This document shows positions 25,957 to 33,901 of a stretch of DNA of 64,000 nucleotides, one piece after another. Made by a program: the position numbers and the translations under genes. Source of the stretch: GSA-30 sp036384435. GTDB lineage: Bacteria; Pseudomonadota; Gammaproteobacteria; Xanthomonadales; Rhodanobacteraceae. The stretch spans positions 78,320 to 142,319 of the forward strand of contig NZ_DASVMI010000158.1 of assembly GCF_036384435.1 (NCBI RefSeq), read 5' to 3'. How positions within the stretch are numbered: the stretch's first letter is position 1; every line of letters begins with the position of its first letter. The notes beneath the pieces were generated by a model. That model did not search any database, was not told the DNA's origin, and worked only from the letters and a program-made list of their open reading frames with translations.

Positions 25957-28900
25957 GTGAAACTCGTAAACAGCCACCAAACTACATATTCCGTCAACAC
26001 CAAGCACCCGGAGCAGGAGATCGACGACGCAGGAAAAACATCCGGCGGCGATAAGCCCCGGCAGATAGAGATATCCCCACTCGTCTCACCCAGAACGTGG
26101 TCAGGTAAATCCGCTGCAAGCATCGGACAAGACCACTTGTCCTTGCCCGGCCAAATGCCGACGCAAAGTCTCACCGCAAAGACCATCGTCCCCAGGGCCC
26201 TTTTCAAACCCGCGCGAGGCCAGTCAACCGGTTCAGCGAACACTTCTGCGCCATCATCGGCGGCCATGCCGATAGCAGTCCCGGCAAACATACATTTCAC
26301 CTGGATGGGAGGCGGCCTCGGAGCCCCCCAGGCGGAATACATGGGCATCTGGAAACAGGCAAGCTCGCCCGAACAACAGTTCAACCTGTGGTACGACAGT
26401 GACAGCATGTTGGCGCACAAGACCATGGAGTTGCTCAACAACGCTGCCGATCATTATGTCCAGACCCACTACAGCTATCTGGCCGATTCAGAGAAATCCA
26501 GGGTCCTGGCATCCTACGCCGTCACGCTTAAACGGGAACTGCAAGACGCCATCCAGGAGGCAAGGTCACGAGGTGGCACCGGAGACGACGGCAGGATTCA
26601 GTGGCTTACCGAGCACCTCGGGCAAAAAACGAGCGACCTGCAAGCACTGAAAGCGCATAACCTGCAGACTCTGAGCGCGTTCTCGGAAACAAGACATGTC
26701 ACGCTCCGTGACATCAGGACGGAGTTGACCCAGCACAGCCTTTTCAAGGCCGTGGACTGGGAGATGAGCTATCGCGGGAGTCTGGCAGGCTCATCGGACA
26801 TGATCCGCTTGATGGCTCTGGACAAGATGGGCGGCCGCTACGCCGATGTGGATTTACTGCCTCCGCTGAACATACCAGGCATCGATATGGCGGCCATGCA
26901 ACCCGACGAGAAATTCGGCGTGCTACAGATCATATTGAATGCCAACCCCGGCTGGATGCCTCACAGAGACATCTGCGACCCGGCGAGGTCGAAATACATT
27001 GACAAGGTGACACCAGCCAATCTGGCAGCGATCGACCTTTGGCTCACATCCAGGCCTGACATATCAGCGACATTCAAGGTGGACGACCATCTCCTCAGCA
27101 GTCCTTCGGGCATGCGCTTTGGACCTGTCAACGGGGCCGCATCAAACGCCTTCCTGGCCTCCCACAGCGACTCGCCCCTGTTATCGCTCATGGCAAGCGA
27201 CATTTCCAAAGCCTACGACAGGATCATGGCATTCGATGAATACGCAAGGCTCAACGATGTCGATGCCTCTCATGTCGACAGTGCCTTCCAATTCATCACC
27301 AAGCGAATCGAAGCCACCGGAAACGTCGCCGATTTCTCCTATACGCTTGGCCTGAGTGAATATTTCACGGATGGCTATGTCAGCGACTCGGCAAGCACCC
27401 AGAAAACGACAGGGCCCAGCCTGATCGTGCGAACCAACGCGCGTTTGAAGCAACCTGGCGGCCAAGTACAAGCCAATGACGCCCCCGCGCAGCCTTCTCA
27501 GGGTATCGAGAGTTTCTTTCACTCCGAAACCGAAGAGGAAATCAAAAGCTCCTGGAAGAAAAAATCGAGCAATGAACCCATCTGGAAAGCATCCCCTGCC
27601 ATCTATACCGGCCCGGCTCAACACGCTTCAAGCCCGGCATCCACGCACATCGTGGATATACTGAGCGGCATAGCCAGCCGAAGATACCTTACAGCCGGCG
27701 ACCTTTCGTTAGCGAACAGGATCGAACTTGCCCAATGGTTTCCGGCCTCCGACGACATGTCCACATGGAGCCAGGCAAAAAGGGCAGCCAACGATACCGC
27801 CAGCATGACCCAGATCCGGGAGCAATACGCGACCTTGCGCCAGCACGGCATCGACGGTCATGCACCGGGACGACTGTCCATGCGCGATCGCCTTAAGTCA
27901 CTTCAGGCACGCGAGGCATCCCTGACTTATCTGAAAGCCAATCTCCCAGCCGAGGCGAGCTTTCACCCCAACCTTCGCGCTCCCGTGATCGGCGAAGAAT
28001 CGCGTCGCGCCCATATTGGCCTGTTCGCCGCAGAAGCCATTCTCGGCTACGACATGCCCAACTTTTCCAGCCGTGCCGATGAAGGCCTTGAAGGCCTGCT
28101 AGCAAACCTCAAGAATGATGCGCAACACCAAGCATTGCTCCACTTAGGGCGCGAGGTGCAAGTAAATCAGAAGCAGCCAGTTTCCAACGCGGCCGACATC
28201 CTTGCCGTCCTTGACATGTCAGCCAACCAGGTCATCCACATAGGCTCCGGAGATTCCCTGCTGTCGGTGTCCATGCGTGAATCGCGCGATGGACAGCGCT
28301 TTTACGGCTTTTGCGATCCAACCATTGGCACCGTCTCGGATATTGCCGATCCAGGGGTTTTCACAAAACTGCTCGATCAACATATCGACACAAGCTTCAG
28401 GAAAGCCAACCAATCGATTCATGTAGTCAAGATGATGGTGACCGATCAGGCCACCAAAGACCTGGTCCAAAGCAATCTATCCGCCATGACCCAGCCGTCC
28501 CAGCGAGAACTGCTAAAGGCCTATGATCGACGCCACGGCCCGTTGAATCTTGGCGATCTTGCCGTCTCCAGGCTGGAATTGCATGACCATGGCGCGATCA
28601 TCGATGGCCATATCATTAGCGTGGAAGGGCTTCATCGCGCCGGCGACCAATGGAAGGACCTGCTGCAGTTCAGCGGCGCCACCGTCGTCAACAGTCAGCT
28701 GAATGGTCATCCTTCTTCGCGAATTACCGATATTTTGCTGGGATTATCCGATGCACGCGAAAGGAATCCTTCGCCCATAAACCTGGGCAGTCTTTCCATC
28801 GACCGAACCACGCTTTACAACATGAATGCACTTGTCGATGGTAAACCGGTGCGCTTTGATACTCGCCTTTCGGCCAAACTCGCCAATCGCATCACGCTGG

Positions 28901-30825
28901 ATCCCCTATCAGTACAGCAAGGTATTCAACGCATGGGCGCTGACGAATTTGCCCACGTCGTGGCACGCATTGCCGAAAGCAGGACCTCCGGCAAAGCCCT
29001 GTTTGTGGAAGGCCGCGCTGCTTGTGGGGGAGCCAGATCGCACTGCTCCTTATCGCGCATCGATACGGGGCGGTTGAATGCCTTGGCCTCGACTCTCGCA
29101 GACCTCTCCTCACGATCTCACGGCACGAGCGATCAAGCCAACCTTCTCAAATACACACTTTCGGATGGACGATTCATAACGCACACGGGAAACGGATTGC
29201 TCGCTCTCAGCCTGGTGTCACAAATACGCAGCCTCATACGCAACGTCGAGGAAGGCAACACAAGCGCAATCGCACTTGACAGTGCAGGCCTAGCCACCGA
29301 GATCACCGGAGAATTACTGGAGATCAGCAGCGCCGCGATCGCCGAAGCCATCAAATCGACCTCCTTCCTGAGCAAGTTCAATACGCTGCGGGTCGGCGGG
29401 CTGACGCGCGGCATCGGTATTGTGGGCAACTTGCTCAGCTTGCCGGCGGAAATAGGCCAGGCGGTGATCTCGTTTCAACAGGCCGCCAGTTCCGAGGGGC
29501 AACAAGCGACTGATCACGCGGTTTCCGGCAGCATCGCGACAGCGTCGGCCGCAACCAGCATGGCCACCGTGGCTGCCATGGCGGCCGGCATCCGAGGCGC
29601 CGGCCCGATTGGATTTGCCGTCGCAGCAGCTCTTCAATCTGCTTCGGGTCTCTACTCGACCATCCGTACCATGAATGAGATCCGCAAGTGGGCGCCGTTG
29701 AACGCGTCGGACGAGTTCAATGAGATCCAGAAACAATTTTGGGGCTCGTTTATCGGTGGGGTATCCATCAGCGACCACATCCTCGACAGGATCAAGGTCA
29801 ACAAGGAAACCTCTATCGGTGAGCTCGTGCTCAAGATCAATCTATCCAGAATTCTGCAGCATTCACGAGGGAAATTTGGCCTTGGCATCCATGGAAGCCT
29901 GACCTCGAATGCGGCAGGCCACGTGGTCGATGCAGATGACGAGATCGATCCGAACGGATTGAATCACCATAAAAACATCGTAAAGCAAAAGTCTGGCGAC
30001 ATGTCGAACGTACTGTGGGTGACCGGCGGCGGTAACGATCGCATCCGGGGGTACAAGGAGAGAAACAATTACTTCGTGCTTGGCGATGGATCGAAGACCG
30101 TCACGGGCGGCGAAAGGGAGAATCATTTTCTCAATATCGGATCGGGGTCCTATCGATTTTCCAGCCTTGGGAGCAAAAATTTTTATCAATTAACCGGCAA
30201 AAATAGCTTGGTCGTCATCGAAAATGGTGGCGCCGTATCCAACGAGCTTTCGCTTGATGACGCATTATCTAATTTGCGCGTGTCCAGCATCGGCGCGGAT
30301 CTACTGATCCGGCATGGGGTCGAAGGCGAAAATTACATCATTCTCAGAAATGTCTATGAGCGCAAAGCCGGACACTGGGTACCCAAGCAAGGCACCAGGC
30401 TCAGCTTGCTCACGAAAGACGGGTTTGTTGTTTCACCGGAACTGCCGGCCAGACGCCCCTTGGAAGATCGAGCACCAGCAACGCTGGTCGTGCTTTCCCT
30501 GCCTCGTGCCGAGCCAAAGCCTGAACTCCCCGGGCCACCCAGTTTTGCGCTCGATAACCTGGCCAATGCGCTCAGCCGTGGATTGGATGAATTACGGAAG
30601 GTGGCCGTATCCATGGGTATCCTTGCGGGTGAGAACATCCCATCCGGCTGGCCCGAACATGACACGTCGCCGCCGAGTGGCCCAGAAGCTTTCGTTACGC
30701 CTGATTCACCCTATTACCGATATAGGCACAAACTGACCATGGATAGATTGAAGCCGCAGGATGCCGGCCAGATGCTGGGCTTGGATGGACAGATCGTTTC
30801 GATGATCCGTAAGCTTCTTTCCTGA
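25957..30825 (+). CDS. Giant TcdA/TcdB-like glycosyltransferase toxin
   Basis: 1622 residues, GTG start, no signal peptide. After a polar 105-residue leader, a GT44/GT-A glycosyltransferase domain is recognisable: 'IHFTWMGGG' (about 112-120, with the nucleotide-sugar-stacking Trp), 'FNLWYDSD' (about 143), and 'SSDMIRLMALDKMGG' followed by the DXD motif 'RYADVDLLPPL' (Asp297, Asp299). These are the hallmarks of large clostridial toxins and related bacterial effectors. A central region (about 560-1050) has no clear family. About 1100-1250 is rich in Ala, Gly and Ile with long hydrophobic stretches (GIGIVGNLLSLPAEIG, SIATASAATSMATVAAMAAG), like the TcdA/TcdB and Mcf pore-forming domain. About 1345-1460 has Gly-Asn-Asp beta-roll-like sequence (TGGGNDRIRG). 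Likely modifies a host GTPase or another protein after self-delivery or secretion. GC is visibly lower than neighbours. Confidence 0.85.
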   Translation: MKLVNSHQTTYSVNTKHPEQEIDDAGKTSGGDKPRQIEISPLVSPRTWSGKSAASIGQDHLSLPGQMPTQSLTAKTIVPRALFKPARGQSTGSANTSAPSSAAMPIAVPANIHFTWMGGGLGAPQAEYMGIWKQASSPEQQFNLWYDSDSMLAHKTMELLNNAADHYVQTHYSYLADSEKSRVLASYAVTLKRELQDAIQEARSRGGTGDDGRIQWLTEHLGQKTSDLQALKAHNLQTLSAFSETRHVTLRDIRTELTQHSLFKAVDWEMSYRGSLAGSSDMIRLMALDKMGGRYADVDLLPPLNIPGIDMAAMQPDEKFGVLQIILNANPGWMPHRDICDPARSKYIDKVTPANLAAIDLWLTSRPDISATFKVDDHLLSSPSGMRFGPVNGAASNAFLASHSDSPLLSLMASDISKAYDRIMAFDEYARLNDVDASHVDSAFQFITKRIEATGNVADFSYTLGLSEYFTDGYVSDSASTQKTTGPSLIVRTNARLKQPGGQVQANDAPAQPSQGIESFFHSETEEEIKSSWKKKSSNEPIWKASPAIYTGPAQHASSPASTHIVDILSGIASRRYLTAGDLSLANRIELAQWFPASDDMSTWSQAKRAANDTASMTQIREQYATLRQHGIDGHAPGRLSMRDRLKSLQAREASLTYLKANLPAEASFHPNLRAPVIGEESRRAHIGLFAAEAILGYDMPNFSSRADEGLEGLLANLKNDAQHQALLHLGREVQVNQKQPVSNAADILAVLDMSANQVIHIGSGDSLLSVSMRESRDGQRFYGFCDPTIGTVSDIADPGVFTKLLDQHIDTSFRKANQSIHVVKMMVTDQATKDLVQSNLSAMTQPSQRELLKAYDRRHGPLNLGDLAVSRLELHDHGAIIDGHIISVEGLHRAGDQWKDLLQFSGATVVNSQLNGHPSSRITDILLGLSDARERNPSPINLGSLSIDRTTLYNMNALVDGKPVRFDTRLSAKLANRITLDPLSVQQGIQRMGADEFAHVVARIAESRTSGKALFVEGRAACGGARSHCSLSRIDTGRLNALASTLADLSSRSHGTSDQANLLKYTLSDGRFITHTGNGLLALSLVSQIRSLIRNVEEGNTSAIALDSAGLATEITGELLEISSAAIAEAIKSTSFLSKFNTLRVGGLTRGIGIVGNLLSLPAEIGQAVISFQQAASSEGQQATDHAVSGSIATASAATSMATVAAMAAGIRGAGPIGFAVAAALQSASGLYSTIRTMNEIRKWAPLNASDEFNEIQKQFWGSFIGGVSISDHILDRIKVNKETSIGELVLKINLSRILQHSRGKFGLGIHGSLTSNAAGHVVDADDEIDPNGLNHHKNIVKQKSGDMSNVLWVTGGGNDRIRGYKERNNYFVLGDGSKTVTGGERENHFLNIGSGSYRFSSLGSKNFYQLTGKNSLVVIENGGAVSNELSLDDALSNLRVSSIGADLLIRHGVEGENYIILRNVYERKAGHWVPKQGTRLSLLTKDGFVVSPELPARRPLEDRAPATLVVLSLPRAEPKPELPGPPSFALDNLANALSRGLDELRKVAVSMGILAGENIPSGWPEHDTSPPSGPEAFVTPDSPYYRYRHKLTMDRLKPQDAGQMLGLDGQIVSMIRKLLS

Positions 30826-31227
30826 TGCGCTGATTCGCATTTCGGGGATGTGCGAGTGCGGCGTTGCCCCGTAACGGCTTACGTAGAGACTTCAGGAGCA
30901 ATTTCAGGATTTGCCCTATATCGGCTACTTTCCGCGCCGACGATAGTGACCCAGCACCGGATATGCCGTGGCCCCTACGGGCCACGGCACCACGCATCAC
31001 AGGCTTCCCGATTTCCCATGAGGACTAATTAAGGTTGTCCGCATAGGTAACGCCGCATATAAACATGGCTGGCACGATACACGCCGCCCAGCCCGAGCAT
31101 CAACGCACTGCCAGGAAGAACGGCTTCATAGATACCTACATCGATCAAGCCAGGGCCACCTTCCCATGGTTCGGCCAATACCTGGCGTTTACTTTTAATC
31201 TCTTCTGGCTGGGCGAACCTTGAGGAT
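30826..31227. other. Gene-free stretch after the toxin gene
   Basis: No confident start-to-stop gene. The first 200 bp show no coding signal. On the minus strand, 31029-31234 is an open frame without a start codon (see separate entry). No terminator hairpin with a T-run was found directly after the toxin stop. Confidence 0.4.
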
Positions 31228-31234
31228 ATGTGTC
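31029..31234 (-). pseudogene. Startless reading-frame remnant
   Basis: On the minus strand the frame between a TGA and the TAA at 31029-31031 reads like protein: 'EEIKSKRQVLAEPWEGG', 'GLIDVGIYEAVLPGSALM' and 'GVYRASHVYMRRYLCGQP'. There is no ATG or GTG near its beginning, only a poor TTG. This could be the surviving C-terminal tip of a larger gene, for example a polymorphic toxin tip. It overlaps the start of the next gene on the other strand by a few bases. Confidence 0.25.
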
Positions 31235-31662
31235 GCGTGTCGGCCTTTGCATTGAGTCACCTGATCACCGCGTTACAGCAAGCCATCATCGATGCCCAAA
31301 GGGACATCGAGAGAATTCGTGATGCACCACCCATTGGCGAGAACGCCATCGCGACTGCGCATATCTTGCAAGTACAGATCCCCTCAAGCGACGCGTCGCT
31401 GGCGCTGCCCTTGCGGATCATGAGCGATCGGTGGATGCCATCCCTGGGATCCATGAGCGTGGACTTCGAATGTCAGTTGCATTACGGAAAACGGAGCGAA
31501 GACCCACGTTCGCCGCTGATGGTGTCGCTGGGCCCGCATAGAATGAACTGGCTATTCCGCCGAGCCACCCATCGCGTGCGACTGAGCTTTACCGCGAAGG
31601 ACGATTGGCGTCCAAGATTGGAAATCGATGGGCAACCGATACCCGCCCACCCGCCCTTGTAG
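31228..31662 (+). CDS. DUF2589-like protein
   Basis: 144 residues. The sequence 'ALSHLITALQQAIIDAQRDI', then 'LQVQIPSS' and 'ALPLRIMSDRWMPSLGSMSVDFECQL' follows the pattern of the DUF2589 family as I remember it: an N-terminal helix, a short beta motif, then 'PL..L.P...L.I....V.F...L'. The function of that family is unknown. There is no strong ribosome-binding site before the ATG at 31228, so the start is uncertain. It ends right at the dispersed repeat at 31664. It follows the toxin gene on the same strand with a 400-bp gap. Confidence 0.6.
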   Translation: MCRVSAFALSHLITALQQAIIDAQRDIERIRDAPPIGENAIATAHILQVQIPSSDASLALPLRIMSDRWMPSLGSMSVDFECQLHYGKRSEDPRSPLMVSLGPHRMNWLFRRATHRVRLSFTAKDDWRPRLEIDGQPIPAHPPL

Positions 31663-31663
31663 G

Positions 31664-31792
31664 AGCGATTTCAGTCGCGAAGCAATCTGCGATCCAGTCG
31701 CAGATTGGGGCTTTTAAAGCTCCAAGACGCGACCTCGTTGCGTCTTGCATTGCGACTGAAGTCGCGCCTGCAAGCACGGCGGGGCGATGATG
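31664..31792 (-). repeat. Dispersed repeat, inverted copy
   Basis: It reads, on the minus strand, like the copies at 44955 and 63897: the ends carry GCGACTTCAGTCGC-type palindromes, and the middle has AATCTGCGACTGGATCGCAGATT flanking an internal 'GAGCTTTTAAAGC' stretch. It is diverged from the other two by substitutions and has a slightly different end. Each unit can fold because both ends and the middle are self-complementary. Confidence 0.75.
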
Positions 31793-31895
31793 AAGGTCGC
31801 ACCAGTTCCATACGTCGCGCTTGAGGTCTTCGCATGCCGGGGGGAAGCCGATGGCATCTGGACCTGAAGTCGCTTGCGCCAAGCAAGGCTGGCGG

Positions 31896-32504
31896 TCACG
31901 CGCCCCGCGATACGAAGGCGTTGCCAGGCACGATCCAGCGCCAGGGCAGCTCTCTGGCACGACTGATTCCAATGCGCGGGAGCCCTCGATTGTGTGGCGG
32001 CGGCGGCACGCCATCATCATAGATGCCTACCGGGGAGGTAGCATCCAGCACGTCCATGCCCGTATCGGCGCCAGTCAAGCCCAAAGCCTGTGTCAGGCGC
32101 CCCGGCCCACGACACAGGTCACGATCGACGATGCGCGGACCGCGCGCCTGCCGCATGGCATCAAGATTGGCGATCGGCTCCAAAGCGCGCAGCAGTACCG
32201 CCGAACCCACGCCCACAGGAGCACAGACAATATTGCTGCACCAGTGCATGCCATAGGAAAAGTACACATACAGATGCCCTGGCTCTGCGAACATCACCCG
32301 GGTACGCGGCGTCACGCCACGAAAACTATGCGCCGCCTCGTCACGGGCACCCTCATAGGCCTCGACCTCGACGATACGTCCAACTCGTCCATCGGCCGTG
32401 GCAATGATCTTGTTCAACAGCAGGGGCGCGACCTGGGAGGCCTCGCCCTTAAAGAAGCCACGCGAAAGCAATCGACCGAATACACGTTTGGCGCGACGCG
32501 GCAT
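31896..32504 (-). CDS. DNA-3-methyladenine glycosylase (AAG/MPG family)
   Basis: 202 residues. It matches the AAG fold: 'IVEVEAYEGARDEAAHSFRG' holds the catalytic Glu and the conserved AHS/AAHS motif, 'TPRTRVMFAEPGHLYVYFSYGMHWC' holds the DNA-intercalating Tyr region, and 'VLLRALEP' and 'GPGRLTQALGL' follow. It excises alkylated purines such as 3-methyladenine in base-excision repair. Length is normal for bacterial members. The start ATG has no obvious ribosome-binding site. Confidence 0.95.
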   Translation of the reverse strand: MPRRAKRVFGRLLSRGFFKGEASQVAPLLLNKIIATADGRVGRIVEVEAYEGARDEAAHSFRGVTPRTRVMFAEPGHLYVYFSYGMHWCSNIVCAPVGVGSAVLLRALEPIANLDAMRQARGPRIVDRDLCRGPGRLTQALGLTGADTGMDVLDATSPVGIYDDGVPPPPHNRGLPRIGISRARELPWRWIVPGNAFVSRGA

Positions 32505-32798
32505 GGCGATGGCACACGCGAAAGAAAGATCAATCGTACCAAACCTTCATTTGCGCGACGGCGACGCCTTGAATGCGGTCCGGCACGCCTCAGCGGTGCG
32601 CCATGGAACAACTCACGAAGGCCGTTTCGACGTTAACCGGCACTGATCTGGATCTGGCCACACCGGCGTGCCACACACTCAGCAAGGCCATGTCGCATTG
32701 GGGAATACACATACCCATGCCCGCTCCGTCACCACCAGGCGACCACACGGCGCGGACGTTCCCGGCCGTGATCGATCATCCGCCGGACCTGAACGGCT

Positions 32799-33053
32799 CT
32801 AGCGCTGAAACTCAGTGGGCTGCTCCAACTGGTAGATGGCATCCTGGATATCATCCAACCGTGCGGCCAGCAGAGCCTGGGCATCATAGAGCCCGCGATT
32901 GTAGAAATAGGCGCCAGTTTCTTTGGCGAAGAAATCAAGCAGGAACTCGGCGTCGAAACTGCCGATTTTCTGCCCCAGCTCTTCGGCGAAGTACAGCTGA
33001 ATCTTCTTCACGATCACGCCGCGCTCTTCGCTGCTGAATGCAATACCTTCCAC
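32799..33053 (-). CDS. DUF2164 family protein
   Basis: 84 residues from the GTG at 33053, preferred because a purine-rich AGGAAGAGG precedes it; an ATG at 33113 would add 20 residues that do not look like the family. 'IAFSSEERGVIVKKIQLYF', 'LLDFFAKETGAYFYNRGLYDAQ' and 'DDIQDAIYQLEQPT' match the DUF2164 pattern. Small cytosolic protein of unknown function. No operon partner. Confidence 0.88.
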   Translation of the reverse strand: MEGIAFSSEERGVIVKKIQLYFAEELGQKIGSFDAEFLLDFFAKETGAYFYNRGLYDAQALLAARLDDIQDAIYQLEQPTEFQR

Positions 33054-33158
33054 GTCGTGCCTCTTCCTTTCAGGAGTGTCCAGGGCCTTTGCCCATCGGA
33101 GGGCAAGTACCATGAAAGCACGACATCGTCACGGGGGAAACGTCCCGCTAACGGGAAC

Positions 33159-33656
33159 TCAGGTCAGTGAGATGGTGTTGCGATCATCCTGGCCCACGAG
33201 CAACACCTTACCTTTGCGCTTGACCAATTGATCGATGCGCTTGCCATCGATATGCATGCGCCCGACTACCACGCGGTAACTGACCTCGATGGTCGCGCCT
33301 CGATGGTCGGATGTATAGGTCACGCTGTCCTGATGGCTTTTGTACTGCACGCTCAAAGGCGTATGCGCTGCGTCGGCAACGCTACGCAGTCGCTCGGCGG
33401 CATTGCGAGCGCTTTCGCAATACTTGGCCTTGTCCATGGTTTCGCGCACGGCCTGGCCGTTGACCAGGGACACGCCGCTCCCCTGAAAATCATCAGCAAC
33501 CAGCGCACAGGCGGTAGTTGCGTCCAGTTCAACCGTGGACTTGGTGTCCATCGCATAGAATTCGGCTATGGACGCATCGCCCAACTGAAGCGAATGCCAA
33601 TACATCCAGCCTACCAGTGCGGCGATGACCGCGACTGCCAGCACGAAAATCCGCAC
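33159..33656 (-). CDS. Membrane-anchored protein of unknown function
   Basis: 165 residues from a GTG with GGGGGA 8 nt upstream. One N-terminal helix (IFVLAVAVIAALVGWMYWH) anchors it. The rest is extracytoplasmic or cytosolic and polar, with two Cys (TTACALV, AKYCES) that could form a disulfide. No family recognised. Divergent from the diguanylate cyclase at 33902. Confidence 0.8.
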   Translation of the reverse strand: MRIFVLAVAVIAALVGWMYWHSLQLGDASIAEFYAMDTKSTVELDATTACALVADDFQGSGVSLVNGQAVRETMDKAKYCESARNAAERLRSVADAAHTPLSVQYKSHQDSVTYTSDHRGATIEVSYRVVVGRMHIDGKRIDQLVKRKGKVLLVGQDDRNTISLT

Positions 33657-33901
33657 GCTTTATTCCCCCTGGGACTTCATGTCCCGCGCGAATGCTTGCG
33701 CAGTGTCCGGGGCCGAGTCAATACTTCCCAGCGCCGTAGGGCAAATCTGATATCGCTGCTGTTTCCTGCCATGGATCACAATTTGATCACCGCAGGCCCA
33801 CAGTTCGGACGTGGTTAACGGATCGCGTACGTCTCAAGCGCCATCATGCTTTGCCGATACATTTTCTTGAAACCGGCAACAGTAACGCAGAGGACCTTGC
33901 C

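Noticed and set aside
25770..26441. Minus-strand frame overlapping the start of the toxin gene
   Set aside because: Cys/Trp-rich composition typical of an antisense shadow; the toxin frame is clearly coding.
28190..28440. Annotating a C58-type peptidase in the toxin
   Set aside because: No catalytic Cys could be located before the His block, so only the weak fold resemblance is reported.
31821..32636. 271-codon plus-strand frame opposite the 3-methyladenine glycosylase
   Set aside because: The minus-strand glycosylase has catalytic motifs; the plus frame has none.
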